64,000 nt of DNA from Sanderia malayensis (Eukaryota; Cnidaria; Scyphozoa; Semaeostomeae; Pelagiidae). Made by a program: the position numbers and the translations under genes. The stretch covers positions 5,694,743 through 5,758,742 of the forward strand of contig RQOL01000374.1 in NCBI GenBank assembly GCA_013076295.1. The letters run 5' to 3'. Shown here piece after piece: positions 1 to 11,283 of the stretch (positions are counted from its first letter, which is position 1; every line of letters starts with the position of its first letter). The notes below the pieces were generated by a model. That model was not told the origin of the DNA. It did not search any database and saw only the letters and a program-made list of their open reading frames with translations.

Positions 1-23
1 ACTTTTTCACTCTTCCATTCTAG

Positions 24-2770
24 ATTTTGTTCAAGTCACATGAAACAGAATGCCAGGTGTCAGTCCCTCAGCAGTTTGTCCCTTTAATACACACAGTTGT
101 TTCACAAAATTGGGTTGGCACTGCAAGATGTGTATGGTCTCATAAAATTTTGCAAGAACATGTTCTAAACATTGTATCCCAGGAAGTTGAACTTGAGTGC
201 AAGGCTATTTGTCCCAGAAAAGAAACACTATTTAAAACAAATAAAATGGAGGAAATGTATGAAAAAATTGATTTTCGTGAACTTGACAGTGAGCTAAAAA
301 GAAAATGCCCTATCTTGTCCAGAATTTTATATGCAGCAGGATGCAATGACCGGCAGCTGTCTAAAAATAAGATAAAAAATAGGGAAGCCATAGTTTCAAA
401 GCTTGTAACAGCAGCTGGAATTGTTTTACATTCAAGAAGCCAAACTATGAACACACTTCCTCTTTTAAATGGATTAATTCTCAGAAATGGAGGCACAAAG
501 AAATCTGCTGTTGCACGATTTCATGCTCGTTCTTTGACTATTTCGTATGGAGAAATCTTAAACAGACAATCACAAATTGGCAAAGATTATGCCAAACCAC
601 TACATAAATGGATTGATGACTCAAGTTCAGGTTGTCAATTAATTTCTAAGCAAAGCGTTGACACAGGGCCCAAACCTGACACTCGGAGAAAGGATGCCAT
701 TTTTGAAAGTTTGAGACAAGAATGTAACCCCAATGGAGAAAGAGCAAATTTAACATCATACAGGTTAATTGGTGATCACTGTGACATGAGAGTAAAGACA
801 CGAACCACAAGTAGAACTCAGGCTGGGAAAGATTTGCATCTGTTTATTATGCTTGCTATTGCAAACAGAGTGTCTGGGAAAAGCAATTCAGAATTTGGTT
901 ATCACAAAGAGCAGAGTGTTTGCCCAGCAACTTTTTTGCCAAACATTAATGACAACAGGTTGTTACAAATGGAATTCAAACAAATGGTGGGAAACATTCT
1001 GATAGAACACAACGAGGACCTTCAATGGATGAGGAAATTCGTACCAACAAATATCACCGACGAGTACTCAGGCATCACCAAAACAGCCTCAGAAATAGTA
1101 AGTTGATCATATTTACTATTTATTGGAAAAACAACTATACCTAATCTTTGATTTTTTCTGAATGGTGTGCATTGTATGAATGGAAATGACCTTCAGACTG
1201 TGACCCATTGTAATGCTTTTATTTTGCTTATTTCCTGATAATACAGTATACATGGGAAAATCCTTCTCTGCATTGTTAGGTTTCGTTAGGTGTGATAGAA
1301 AAGAATGAAAATGATTCATCAGAAATTATTGACATCCTTGAGCATGCACAACAGTTTGTACCTTTGGCTGATACGGAAGAGCCGATTCTAACTTTGTTTG
1401 GTGGAGATTTACTGACCGTGGAGAGGGAGCTGAATGGGATCGAAGACAGATCAAATTCTATCTCTTCTAAAAAACAACTGCGTGGGCTAATACCTTGTTT
1501 GGAAGATTTTCACACATTTGGCAACTTTCTTGCTGTAAGATAATTTTTCAATTCTACTAAAATGCAGTAAAACATTACAGACTGTACTATACCATGATGA
1601 TAAGTACATTAACACATAAACCATTAACATTCTGCAATTTACCATAACTAATTTTGCTCATTAATTAACTTGCAGGTTATATGGTGGCTGCTGATGGACA
1701 AAAATAGTTCCAACAACAAAGGAACATTATTGCAGGCAAGGCATTTTTTGAATGCGGTAAATGCTCCAAATGATCCTATGAAGGACCCAGATGCATCATT
1801 TAATTTGCTTAGCGACTACACAGATGCTCTTGTTCTTGCTTGCTATGAGACTGTGAAGGGAAGGGTTGGCACAACTTCTGGCCTTGCAGCTGAGCAAAAG
1901 CAGGTGTGTGACACAATACTAAATACCATAGTTGATGAATTTGCAATTCCTAAAATGCCAGAGATACCACCAGATGAAAAAGGTTACACATGTTTTCACT
2001 GCAAAAAGATGTACAAGAAGAGTGTAACTCTTCGGAAACATATATCTGAAAAGAACAGTGAAACACTGGATAAAGAGCCTAACATGCCTAACAATAGAAA
2101 TGAAGATTGTATCTTTAACTATTCCTGCAATGCACTAGCATTGAGTTTGTTGGCAAAGGATTTCAATGCTGCTAGAAAAGAGGGAGATGGAAAAAGAATA
2201 ATTTGGCTATACAAGTTTTTTTTCCCTTTTTTCAAACTGGAATCAAGAACCAAGTATTCCTAGTATACTTTGTACACACTTGCTCAAGCCTACCACTTGT
2301 TACCTTCATTCTTAGCACATGACTTAGTATGGAATCGAACAAATAATACCAGTGATAAGATGCAGGGTAACGTTGAAAATGACAGAACTTGTGAGCACCA
2401 CGTGAAGTCTTTCAAGAGCAACTGCAAGGAATTTCAGGGGAAAGTCACTTCAGGCAGTATAAAACGAGCAAGTTGCTCTTATACAGGTATGGAAAAACTA
2501 ATGAGAAAGCATAACATGGCAGTGCATTTGAAAAGTGTTTCAGGAAAGCATACAAGGAGAAACAACCAAGAAGATGTAAAAGAGCTTGCAAAACAGTTTT
2601 CAACCCACAGAATCTTTTGCAAAGAAAGTGGAAGGTACCATGAAGCATTTCCTGGTTTTAAAAGAAACATTCTGGAACAACTTGATACAGCTCAATTGGC
2701 AGACTGGATTAAAGAGAAGATAAAAAGTGTTAAAGAGCTCAGCATTTATAAAAGAATTAAGAACATATGA
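24..2770 (+). pseudogene. DUF6589-like multi-exon gene, 5' end outside window, one nonsense codon
   Basis: Function unknown; DUF6589-type proteins form large multi-copy families in cnidarians, sponges and molluscs and are suspected to be transposon-related. Three exons can be joined in frame: 24-1097 (acceptor tag at 21-23, donor gtaagt at 1098), 1280-1534 (donor gtaaga at 1535) and 1676-2770. Exon 2 carries the block GGDLLTVER. Exon 3 carries a C2H2-like finger beginning YTCFHCKKMY, and near the end the block reading WNRTNN followed by CEHHVKSF, which sits where family members have a WNR...EHLNR block. Exon 3 has an in-frame TAG at 2261-2263 right after RTKYS; the frame continues on both sides without shift, so a single nonsense change is likely. 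The start lies left of the window. It faces the helicase remnant downstream. The family name is from memory of conserved blocks, not a search. Confidence 0.7.
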
Positions 2771-3136
2771 TATGAGCTGTGGGGATAAAATTGTAATACA
2801 GGCATAGTATGACAAGTGCAACAATCTGACATCACCGTCTTAAATTTGGTTCAAATTTTGCACAGTGGTTAATATCATACAAAATAGGTCTTACCAAAAT
2901 TCAATGCAACTCATCCCTGCTTTTGAAGAATGCCTTCTTTCAAATACACTTCAGGTCATACTTCTTTATACTTTTTGTACGTCTTTTTGTTCATTCAGAG
3001 TTTATCAAAAACATGTTTCTGCCAAGTTTTCATCTTAAGGTTTCTTTTTTACAGTGTAAACATACAATGCAGTACATATGTAGATTTACTTAAATGAATT
3101 TGAAATAATATACTGTATAACTAAAAAGAAATCCAT
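2771..3136. other. spacer between convergent genes
   Basis: AT-rich sequence between the stop of the DUF6589-like gene and the 3' end of the helicase-related frame on the other strand. I see no open frame, repeat or element end here. Confidence 0.5.
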
Positions 3137-3456
3137 TCAAGAACTTTCTTCATTGCACAATGAAGAATCAGTACTTTCCAGCAAGGGTTTTACTTTATAT
3201 CTAAGTTTCTGAAATGCAAATGATTCTGAGTCACTTGTTGAGTTCTCACAGCTGGACTGGTCTGTCTCTTGTGCAGATAAGAGATTAGAACCACAATTCA
3301 ATGATTCCATACCTAAGTTTATATCAACCATTGAAAAGTCAATGTTATGGACAACAGACAAAATTATATTGAAAATTGGCTCACAGTGATCATTGTTGAA
3401 TATACAAGATTTGTTGATGACATCAGAAAGCTGTTTAATAACACCAATTTTGCTAA
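3137..3456 (-). pseudogene. 3' fragment of the RecQ-like gene, cut off by the Harbinger insertion
   Basis: An open minus-strand frame ends with a TAA at 3137-3139 and is rich in Ser, Glu and Asp. If the Harbinger element and one TAA target copy are removed, the reading frame from 6524 down to 6332 (ending AEAIPEF) continues in frame through the junction (ISKIGVIKQL) into this fragment. The two pieces were therefore once one continuous coding sequence. No domain is recognisable here; it is the C-terminal tail. Confidence 0.6.
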
Positions 3457-3762
3457 TAAGGGCCTGTTCATATGGAGCGGGCTATGCTCCGAGATCTCGG
3501 AGTTCTAGTCAAACCTATTAAATTTTAGAATTGTGTTCATATGGTCACCGGGCCAGCTCGCTTTGCCGAGATCCCGCTTGAAGCTGCCGGGATCCCGGCA
3601 AAACGAGATGAAATTTTCCCATGTGAACAGTTTCTACCAGGCCATCCCGGTTAGCCGGGGTAAAATTGCTTGTTCTGCGCGTGCTCCCTACAGTCACACG
3701 ATGATCCATGAATCAAAAAGCAAAGATGGCAACTAAAAGCGGAGGCGAAGGGAAAGCTTCAG

Positions 3763-4791
3763 ATGAAAAGAAAAAAACAGTTTCGTTGGTCTGCAGAGAT
3801 GGTCAAACAGCTATTGGATCATCTCAATGCTTACAAAGGCATTATGGAATATAAAAATTGCGATTTCAATGCAGATAAACCTGCTCAATACAAGTATTTA
3901 AGAGTTGAGGTGGCGAAGTGTTATGAAGAAAGCAATCCTTGCCTGTTTGGTCCTGTTGAGTCAAGACAAAGTTCAAACAATGATCCTGGACAGCTTACAA
4001 AAGAACAGCGGGAAAATCTTCGAAAGATTCAACAAAAGGAAAACAAGTTAATAAGCAAAGGATATAATCGTGTCGTGGAAAAAGTAAAAGAAATCAGACA
4101 AAATTTCAGTAAAGCTGTTGTTTCTGGCACTAGGAGCGGTAGTGGCAAAATAGTATTTGAGAACTATGATTTGCTAATGAGGATTCGGGGCAGCTCTGCA
4201 ACTACTGAAAAGCTTTCTACAGGCATTAGCACACATACATTAGGCGAAGGAGAACCTCATAATGAATCTGATGACAACTCATTTCAAGATTTTACCACAG
4301 AACCAACTTCCAGTTCAGCAGTACACTCTGCAGCTAGCAGTACCCCTTGCAGCTCCACCGATAGCAATGCCAGTAAGAGAAATTATTCATCAATTGGAGG
4401 AAATGTTATTCCAAAGTTTGTGGACAACAAACGTAAACATTTAGAGAAACAGCTATCTGCCTCCCAAAGGGATCAATTTCTTATAAGTGAAGCTAGAGAG
4501 GATACAAAATTCAGAAAAGAATTATCTGCCAGCATGCGCGAGTCCAATGAGACTGTTGCAAGAGCTGTTGAGAATATGTGCAATTCCATCTCACAAATTG
4601 GAGCAGGAATATGTCGATCCATGGACAGTATTGCTCAGGCAATGCTTGCTAATAATGGTTATCATCATCAACAACCATTTCAGCAGAATGTGTTTCATCA
4701 AAATCCTTATCCACAGTCCATTGTGCAGGCCATGGGGCAAAATCCAACATCCCCACAAGCAAGGGATAACATATATCATGAAACATTTTGA
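3763..4791 (+). CDS. Myb/SANT-like protein of the Harbinger element
   Basis: 342 codons. The N-terminal ~130 residues hold the Trp-containing Myb/SANT-type helices typical of the second Harbinger protein (starting FRWSAEMVKQLLDHL), which binds element DNA and brings the nuclease to the nucleus. A Ser/Thr-rich linker follows, then a helical region (about residues 220-290) and a Gln/His/Asn-rich tail. Codon 1 at 3763 opens the long frame. However, an ATG at 3726 reads a plausible N-terminus (MATKSGGEGKASDEKKK) in another frame and joins this one if one A is removed from the A-run near 3765-3775. The true start may thus be 3726 with a homopolymer indel. The gene stops shortly before the convergent nuclease gene. 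Confidence 0.85.
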   Translation: MKRKKQFRWSAEMVKQLLDHLNAYKGIMEYKNCDFNADKPAQYKYLRVEVAKCYEESNPCLFGPVESRQSSNNDPGQLTKEQRENLRKIQQKENKLISKGYNRVVEKVKEIRQNFSKAVVSGTRSGSGKIVFENYDLLMRIRGSSATTEKLSTGISTHTLGEGEPHNESDDNSFQDFTTEPTSSSAVHSAASSTPCSSTDSNASKRNYSSIGGNVIPKFVDNKRKHLEKQLSASQRDQFLISEAREDTKFRKELSASMRESNETVARAVENMCNSISQIGAGICRSMDSIAQAMLANNGYHHQQPFQQNVFHQNPYPQSIVQAMGQNPTSPQARDNIYHETF

Positions 4792-4870
4792 CTTTTCGGC
4801 ATTTTTTGTAATTTTTTTTTTTAATTGCTTATTGTATTACATTATATTACATTACAATATATTCTTTTGT

Positions 4871-6178
4871 TTAAAAATCTGGAAGACACAATGGAAGATA
4901 AGAAAAGAGTGTGGCTCTAATAACCTCTCCTTCATCGGTGTTAGATGAATAGACAGGGTCAAGCAAATTTTGAAATTCAGCCTCGTTTTGTTTGTTCATT
5001 TCAACTTGTTGATATACCAAATCGTTATCAACATATGACTGATTTTGTTCACAAATGTTGTGGAGAACAAAGCATGAGTAAATAACTGTTGGTATTGATT
5101 CCAATTTTAAGTCAATTCTTTTTGTTAATATTGACCATCTGGCCTTTAACCTCCCAAAGGCACACTCTATGGGATTTCTGGCAGCTCTCAGCATTTGATT
5201 GAAAACAACTTGTTCGTTGCTTGTGCAAGTCGGGTATTCTTTCAAACAAAAAGGGGTTAGTGGATATGCAGGATCGCCAATCACGTAGCTAGGTATTCAT
5301 TGACACCCTGGCAGAACTGATTTGAAAGTATTATTACAGGTTCCCTCTTGAAGCTTTAAATTTAAGGATGAATTAGCAAACACTTTGGCATCGTGCACAC
5401 TGCCTGGCCACATGCACTCAACATCCATAAACAACCCTTTGTAATCACATACAGCTTGGGTATTAATAGAGTAATACTGCTTGTAACAAAAGTAATCTTG
5501 AGAATTTTCTTTAGGACAAAGAATAGGTACATGGGTGCCGTCAATGCACCCAAAAGCTTGTGCCATACCAAATTTAGCCTCAAATTCTGCTACTTTTTCT
5601 CTCATCTGCTCTTTATCTATTGGAAGATGAATATACTTGGGGCCTAAAAATTTTGTAATTGCACTACACACCTCTATGATTATTGTTGACACTGTGTTTA
5701 ATGCAAGCCCAAATGTGTTTGCTGTCATGCCCAAGGAGCCTGTGTCCTTTAAATAATATAAGGTAAGTGCAAGCTTTTTCTCTGCTGACAGTGCCCTGAA
5801 GTTTGGTGATGGTTGTGGAGAAATGTAAGGTTTAAGTTCCTCACAGAGCTTGAAGAAGTCATCTCTTTGCATACGAAAGTTCTTTTTCCAGTTTTCATCT
5901 GGTAGCTGGCCTCCAATCATATTCTGCCACCATTGGTCTGTTCTGCCAGGCTTAAACCAACAACTCCTCTTCTTTCTGAGCATACGTCTCCTCTTTGCCA
6001 TCTTGAGCTTCTGAATAAAAAAGTTTCTTTTTCTTGCCATATATGAGCTGATAAGCTGAGCTTGTCTGCTTCGATGTATTTTCCAAAGTAAAACTAAGCC
6101 ATGTAATTGTAACATCAACGACAAAAGAGCCAAAGAAGTTGTAGTAACTAAACTTGCAATTTCGCGTAAACCCGCCAT
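4871..6178 (-). pseudogene. HARBI1-like DDE transposase with one in-frame TGA
   Basis: This is the nuclease of the Harbinger element. The frame opens at 6178 and runs 293 codons to a TGA at 5297-5299, then continues in the same frame from 5296 to 4871. The helix-turn-helix-like region lies around residues 90-170. Catalytic residues are visible: Asp in CIDGTHVP (about residue 213), Asp in SVHDAKVF (about 263), and, beyond the stop, Glu in [14 protein letters not shown]. The stop falls between LPGCQ and [13 protein letters not shown], in the linker before the third catalytic residue, so a product ending there would be dead. The first ~45 residues are not family-like, and the functional start may be the Met of MARKRN further in. 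Confidence 0.9.
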
Positions 6179-6331
6179 ATTTCACTTTCTCGCCAAATTT
6201 CAATTTCCAGCCAGATTGTAATCACCCAAATGGGCTGGCCCGCCTCCATATGAAGATGCACAAAAATTATCTTGCCAAACCAGGCTGGCCCGTTTTGCCG
6301 GGCTAGCCCGCCCCATATGAACAGCCCCTAA

Positions 6332-8230
6332 ATTCAGGAATTGCCTCTGCTGGAAAACCAGTGGCAATATCAAAACCTGTGTATATTTGTTGCAGACCCA
6401 CATTTTCAACCAAGCTATTTCTGTATTCAAGTAATTTTGAAGTAAGAACAGCAATGCCTTCATCATTCAATTTCACACATGATGTCAGCATACTTGCGTC
6501 TTTGTCCTTTTCATTTTCCTGCATAGGACCAGCATAAAGATCTTGTTCAAACTTGGATTGGAATGATTTCTCTTACGTTAAAAGGCACACTTTGTTTGTT
6601 TCATCACACATACACTTGCACATATGTCACAACAATTGTGTTGTGGACTAATTTTATCATAAGTCCCTTCGAAGTTATTAAAAAGGATTTTTCTCCTACA
6701 GGATTCTTTATTTATACAATATGCTTTCATTTCAGGGCTTGTTGTTCTTGATAAAGCTTTTGGATAAAGTACCAGAATAGCATGACTCTGTTGTCCATCT
6801 CTTCCAGCCCTACCAGTCTCTTGACAGTAATTGTCAATGTCACTTGGGGGGCCATAGTGTATAATTAAATCCAGATCTTTACAGTCCACGCCCATTCCAA
6901 AAGCCACTGTTGCTATAAGAAGACGTACAGCACCATTTTGTGTTGCTAGTGAAGTAGTTATTAACTCTTTTTTTTCCTCATCTGCATTGCCTTGATACTT
7001 TTCATACAGCTGAAGATCATTGACCTCTTTCTGATTAAAGGTCCCCATTTGGCTGTCAGTGCATCTGTAGAGAGACCTGGCATGATTTAATCATTGGCAA
7101 AACACTAAAATGCGTCTCATATCTCTGCCTTTGCTTTTGAGTTCACCTATCAGTGATGAAAAAACTACCCTTGGCGTATCAGTCATGACATTTATGACAG
7201 TGTAACGGATATTTGATTGGTGTGGCGACTCAATGATTCTTATTGGAGGCTTGAGTTCCAAGTTTTTAGCAATCTGTCTAATAGTTTGCTGTGGCAGTCA
7301 GTGCAACAATAGGAATTGGGTTTTCCAATAACCACAGGGACCTTAACTGGGCAATATCATTGTACAGATGTCGAAAGTGTTTTGTCTTTTTACTCTCAGA
7401 CCCCCTGCAATGAAAATGGGAAATGAGTCAGTGAAGGTAACCCTTTTGATATAAGAACCAGATAATTTTAGTCATCTTGATGTTCTTAACTTTTTGATAA
7501 TTTTAGGCTGAACTGTTCTTAAAATTGTGGTTATTTTAAGAGTAAGTTTTTTGCAATTGTAAAATTGTGCAAATTGCACAATTCTGTTAACATGAAATTT
7601 CAAAAAGTACATTGTTGGTTTCTTTTTGTTTTTTTATCTGAGGCTGAGAATGTTCTAGCTACATGTTCTTATTTTAGGCATATCAAGCCTCTCCGTGTTC
7701 TTTATCAAGTTTGTTCTTATAAAAATCGTCAGCAGGGCCTTAAATTGTTGCAAATAATAAAACAATACATACCATTTCACTACACAGTGACATTCATCAA
7801 CAGCTATACATGCAACTCTCCTTTGAAAATCAAGATGTCTCAATTCATCTCTATATTTCCCGAGAATTGATTCTGGTGATGTGAAGAGGAAGTGATACTT
7901 TCCTTGTCTGATTTTGGTTTTTCCATCTTTTTCATCCACTAAAGAAAGCACTCTACACCCCAATTCCCTCAATCTACGTGACTGATCTGCAATCAATGAA
8001 TTTAATGGGCAGATTACCAATGAAAAGTAGGGAATAATTGCCGACGCCCTTGATGCAGCAAGTCCGTCGAAACTTGAACATAAAAAAGCAGCTTTTACAC
8101 ATAGACAGGGCATATAGCCGTACAATCTGACATTTCGCTTAATGTTTGTTTTCTTAACGGATTCTTGTAGAGGAAGGTTCGGGCTTTCAGAATCTGCCAG
8201 GTGACTTTTTTGAAAATGCTTAGAACTCAC
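6332..8230 (-). pseudogene. RecQ-like DNA helicase pseudogene
   Basis: RecQ-family helicases unwind DNA using two RecA-like domains. Reading 8230 to 6332 on the minus strand, ordered motifs appear in pieces: motif Ia VICPLNSLIADQ, motif II as DECHCVVKW (DECH for DEAH), motif III VALTATA, then FGMGVDCKDL and the motif VI run HYGPPSDIDNYCQETGRAGR, followed by a Cys cluster (CCDIC) where the RecQ zinc region lies. Breaks: a frameshift near 7278-7290 just after TATA, an in-frame TGA at 7091-7093 (after LVFCQ), a stop at 6578, and the Harbinger insertion. I cannot find a Walker A (GKS/GKT) motif upstream, so the ATP-binding lobe is lost or highly altered. Some gaps may be introns. Confidence 0.85.
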
Positions 8231-8670
8231 GTGATCGATGACGTCATTTAATGGTCAAAAACGGTACAAAATGTTCTGTATCTTTTGATTGGCGCAATAT
8301 TTTGAAATGAAAATTACATATTCAGGCTCACTGTAAGACAAGCTTTCTTTTGGTGTATATTTTAACGCTATTTGCTGACATCAGCATTTTTGTGATACGT
8401 CATCAAAACTTTACAAGGAAATGTATTGCCATTTCAGATGTAAACGGAACCTCACTGCAATAATTTTTCAACAATATTCAAGTATTCGTTATTTTCATAG
8501 CTTAAACAAACCGTACAATCGTATATTCTATAGGTTTCTACATCAGTTATATACTTTATAGAGCACATGAATTATGCAAACCGACGAACCGTGTTTGCCA
8601 TACGCGAGCATCAAAAGTCCAAGAGGTAAGGTAAAACAGTGTTACTGCGGCGATATGCGAGCATCACAGA
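8231..8670. other. spacer, nothing recognised
   Basis: No supported coding region, repeat or element end was seen here. It separates the helicase remnant from the next minus-strand fragment. Confidence 0.4.
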
Positions 8671-9258
8671 TTAAGGAAGGTAGTCACTATCTGAGGAGTC
8701 GCTCATTTCTTCATCAGAAGTTGCGAAGTCTTCTTCCCATTCTGATGCTGACAAAATGCTTTCCACACCTGCATTTGACTGGGCCTCTGAGTCCGCAGAG
8801 TATCCAGCTTCTGGGGGCTGTTCAAGATGATGTCGTCGTGTTGCCTGTCTTGAACGCTTGGCTAAAGGTGCAAGGTTTTCTTCATCATTTTTTTCGTCTT
8901 CGGCATCAGCTTCACTTTCATTTGCTTGACAGAAAAGTTTCTCTTTGCGTTTACAGGATTTTTCCGGCTTTGTAAGGGATGGAGGGAGTTGCTTTCCTGT
9001 AAACCATTGAGGCGTTAAACACTTAACTGTTTTGTCGTATTTCCAACCATGGGCTCTTGGATCTGGTCTTAAAACAGCTGCATCCAAACAACATAACCAA
9101 ACAAATCTCGTTGGGTTGAAACGATGCATTTCTTCTTCAAGTGATTTTGGGCCCGCTGGAACTGCTCCAGATGATTTTGTTTTCAAATTTTCATATATAC
9201 GAATGCGTGTCTCTATAGAGCTTTCGTAAGGTTTTCCAGAATACATCACTGTTTGCAC
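8671..9258 (-). pseudogene. C-terminal fragment of a PIN-nuclease-like multi-copy family
   Basis: A 195-codon minus-strand frame. Its first half has a pattern seen at the end of the PIN-like gene at 49-55 kb: a PxxPxSLxxxxxRxxxxxxxW helix region followed by a GW and later a PxW (here VPAGPKSLEEEMHRF, HGWKYDK and LTPQWFTGKQLPPSL). The second half is a low-complexity acidic and Ser-rich tail ending DSSDSDYLP. It lacks the cysteine-rich tail of the 49-55 kb gene, and I see no PIN core upstream because simple repeats begin at about 9528. It may be the last exon of a truncated copy. The relationship is from motif spacing only. Confidence 0.45.
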
Positions 9259-9527
9259 TGTTTCAAGGTGTTTTACGACCTGAATTATCTTTGCAAAAAG
9301 CTGCTATTTGTTTTAAAGACCCCTGGAGAGTTGCAGGAGACAATTGAGAACACAAGTGATAGCTTTGTTTTGTATTTTAAGTTTAAATAGTTGTGGTTTT
9401 TATAGTAGGGTTTGCTTCGGCATCCTTGCAACGCTTAGGCCCAATGAAAACAAAGTCAAAGTTATGAATTTTTCTGGCGCTATTTGCATGATTTTCCTCA
9501 TTTAAGCTCTCTACAAGTGTCTGTATG

Positions 9528-9857
9528 TTTGTATAGTATGTAGGTATAGTGGGTATGGTATGTTTGTATAGTGTTTTTATAGTAGGTTTAGTATGTATAG
9601 TATGTTTTTATAGTAAGTATAGTATGTTTTTATAGTAGGTATAGTATGTATAGTATGTTTTTATAGTATGTATAGTATGTTTGTATAGTAGGCATAGTAG
9701 GTATAGTATGTTTTTATAGTAGGTATAGTATGTTTGTATAATAGGTATAGTATGTTTTTATAGTAGGTTTATAGTAGGTTTATAGTAGGTATGTATAGTA
9801 GGTTTATAGTAGGTATGTATGTATGTCGGTATGTATGTATGTATGTAGGTATGGGCA
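9528..9857. repeat. simple and minisatellite repeat, TATAGTAGGT/TATAGTATGT type
   Basis: About 330 bp of imperfect repeats of tatagtatgtttt and tatagtaggta units, ending in a run of tatg tetranucleotides. There is no coding potential beyond repeat translations. Confidence 0.9.
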
Positions 9858-10330
9858 TGAGCGTCAGCAAATGCAGCGCACGAAGTGCGCCCACCACAGG
9901 CGAGCGTAGCAAGGTAACCCATTGTACGTGGGGTTCACAGGGGCGTGAGCGTAAGCGAATGCAGCGCACGAAGAGCGCCCTATCAGTCAAAGTTTCTTGA
10001 TAGTAGATAGACAGGCGAGCGCAGCGAGCTAACCTATTGTACGTGGGGTTCTAAGAGGCATGAGCGTAAGCCAATGCAGCGCGCGAAGTGGGCCCTACCA
10101 GTCAATGTCTTTGATAATAGATAGACAGGCGAGCTCAGCGAGCTAACCTATTGTAGGTTGGGTTGAAAGAGGCATGAGCGGAAGCGAATGCAGCCCACAA
10201 AGTGCGCCCAGGTGTGTATGTATGTATGTATGTATGTATGTATGTAGGTATGTATGTAGGCATGTATGTATGCTTAAGCATGAGCGTGAGCGAATGCAGT
10301 GCGCGAAGCGTGCAAACCAGGTTAAATTTT
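9858..10330. repeat. ~114-bp tandem repeats with GCGCAC-GAA-GTGCGC mini-hairpins
   Basis: Units begin aggcgagcgNagc at 9898, 10013 and 10127, giving a period near 114-115 bp. Each contains gagcgtaagcgaatgcag followed by a short palindrome such as gcgcacgaagtgcgc (6-bp arms, GAA loop), decayed in some units. A (tatg)n run at about 10213-10267 separates the last partial unit. The block is more GC-rich than its neighbours. Confidence 0.8.
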
Positions 10331-10485
10331 TTTTACTTCACGGGCTGGGGCGAACGAGCGGAGCAAGTGATGACCCGTAGTGAGTTATAATATTTGGCAA
10401 ATGGGATCTTAAAGTTGCTAATAAGTTGTCTTACAGAATAAACATATTATTACAGTATATTCACATACATTATATTGTCTTTTAG

Positions 10486-10543
10486 AAGAGCAGAAAGAGC
10501 TGTTATCAATGTTGAGGAGCAAGATCAGCCTCAGACATCTGAG
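10486..10543 (+). other. possible orphan exon beside the MULE
   Basis: A 58-bp open segment lies between an acceptor-like tcttttag and a donor-like gtaatt. It ends 123 bp before the MULE target site, so it could be an upstream exon of the HECT-like gene that the MULE now separates (that gene resumes at 23346). Support is only splice-site shape and reading frame. Confidence 0.2.
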
Positions 10544-10675
10544 GTAATTTGCTGAAATATTTTAAATTAAAATGAGTAAATGCGTGATATATCACTACAT
10601 TAAATTTTTAAAGAATTTTGAATTATAAAATGTTTGTTCCCTTTATGCCATTTTTGTGAAGAATGATGTTTTTGT

Positions 10676-10738
10676 GGTTGATGATAGATATCACCAGGCA
10701 AACCGACGTTCTCCTTCTGTGAAGTTCTTGCCATGCAG
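10676..10738 (+). repeat. left terminal inverted repeat of the MULE
   Basis: 63 bp, inverted relative to 22943-23005 with about six mismatches. It starts GGTTGATGATAGATATCACC and is followed 45 bp later by the hAT insertion. Confidence 0.92.
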
Positions 10739-10981
10739 GGGCTTATTTCGTACCATGTACGAAAATAAGGTCGTCGTAAAACGCAGGGACGTCACTTCAT
10801 AATTTTTTTGGGGGGGGGGTGTAAACAGTTTTGCCCTGCGAAAGTTTTCCTCGTAAAACGAGTAGATACACTGGGTTACGTAATAGTTTTAAAAACCAAA
10901 GCAAACAAACAATCAATATTTTGTAAATAAAAGTCAACATAAAGACTAATTTTACACTAATTTATTTGATTGAAAGTCTTG

Positions 10982-11128
10982 TCACTTTTTTTCTTGCCAT
11001 GTTTTCAACACTCTATCAAGCAGGATAGTGTCTGTTAAGTCTTTTTCACAAGCTATCAGAATTAGATCATTTAATCGTTTATCTTTCATTTTATATCGCA
11101 GCAAGTTTTTAACAATTTTAAGTTTGCT
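10982..11128 (-). pseudogene. hAT transposase C-terminal dimerisation-domain remnant
   Basis: The minus strand reads SKLKIVKNLLRYKM, then DKRLNDLILIACEKDL and a final KTWQEKK before a TGA at 10982-10984. hAT transposases end in a dimerisation region of this form (SKLK...R.NDL..LA.EKD). Upstream the frame is broken and the catalytic part is absent, so this is the surviving tail of an internally deleted element. Confidence 0.75.
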
Positions 11129-11283
11129 AAAGGTTCAGTTTGCCTCTGAAAATAACCTTTCACAACACATTTTCATAAACGTAAACTTTGTCTTTGCTCT
11201 GATGACCAATGATTATTTTCAAAATCTGCAAGCACCTTTTGGAATTTTAAATCGGAAATCGCGCGGAAATCTTAATCAAAATA

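Larger units (their letters stand above)
3460..6328. mobile_element. PIF/Harbinger DNA transposon with TAA target duplication
   Basis: The element begins GGGCCTGTTCATATGG at 3460 and ends with the inverted counterpart CCATATGAACAGCCCC at 6313-6328. It is flanked by TAA at 3457-3459 and 6329-6331, the 3-bp TWA target expected for this superfamily. Inside are the two standard genes in convergent orientation: a Myb/SANT-like protein (+) and a HARBI1-like DDE nuclease (-). Subterminal copies of GGGCTGGCCCGCC-like and gggatcccggc-like motifs may be transposase binding sites (inference). It is inserted in the open frame of the helicase-like gene. The nuclease gene has a stop, so this copy is probably not self-sufficient. 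Confidence 0.93.

Noticed and set aside
9769..10390. Short open frames over the tatg and 114-bp repeats
   Set aside because: They translate simple repeats (MYVC-like runs) and have no coding signature.
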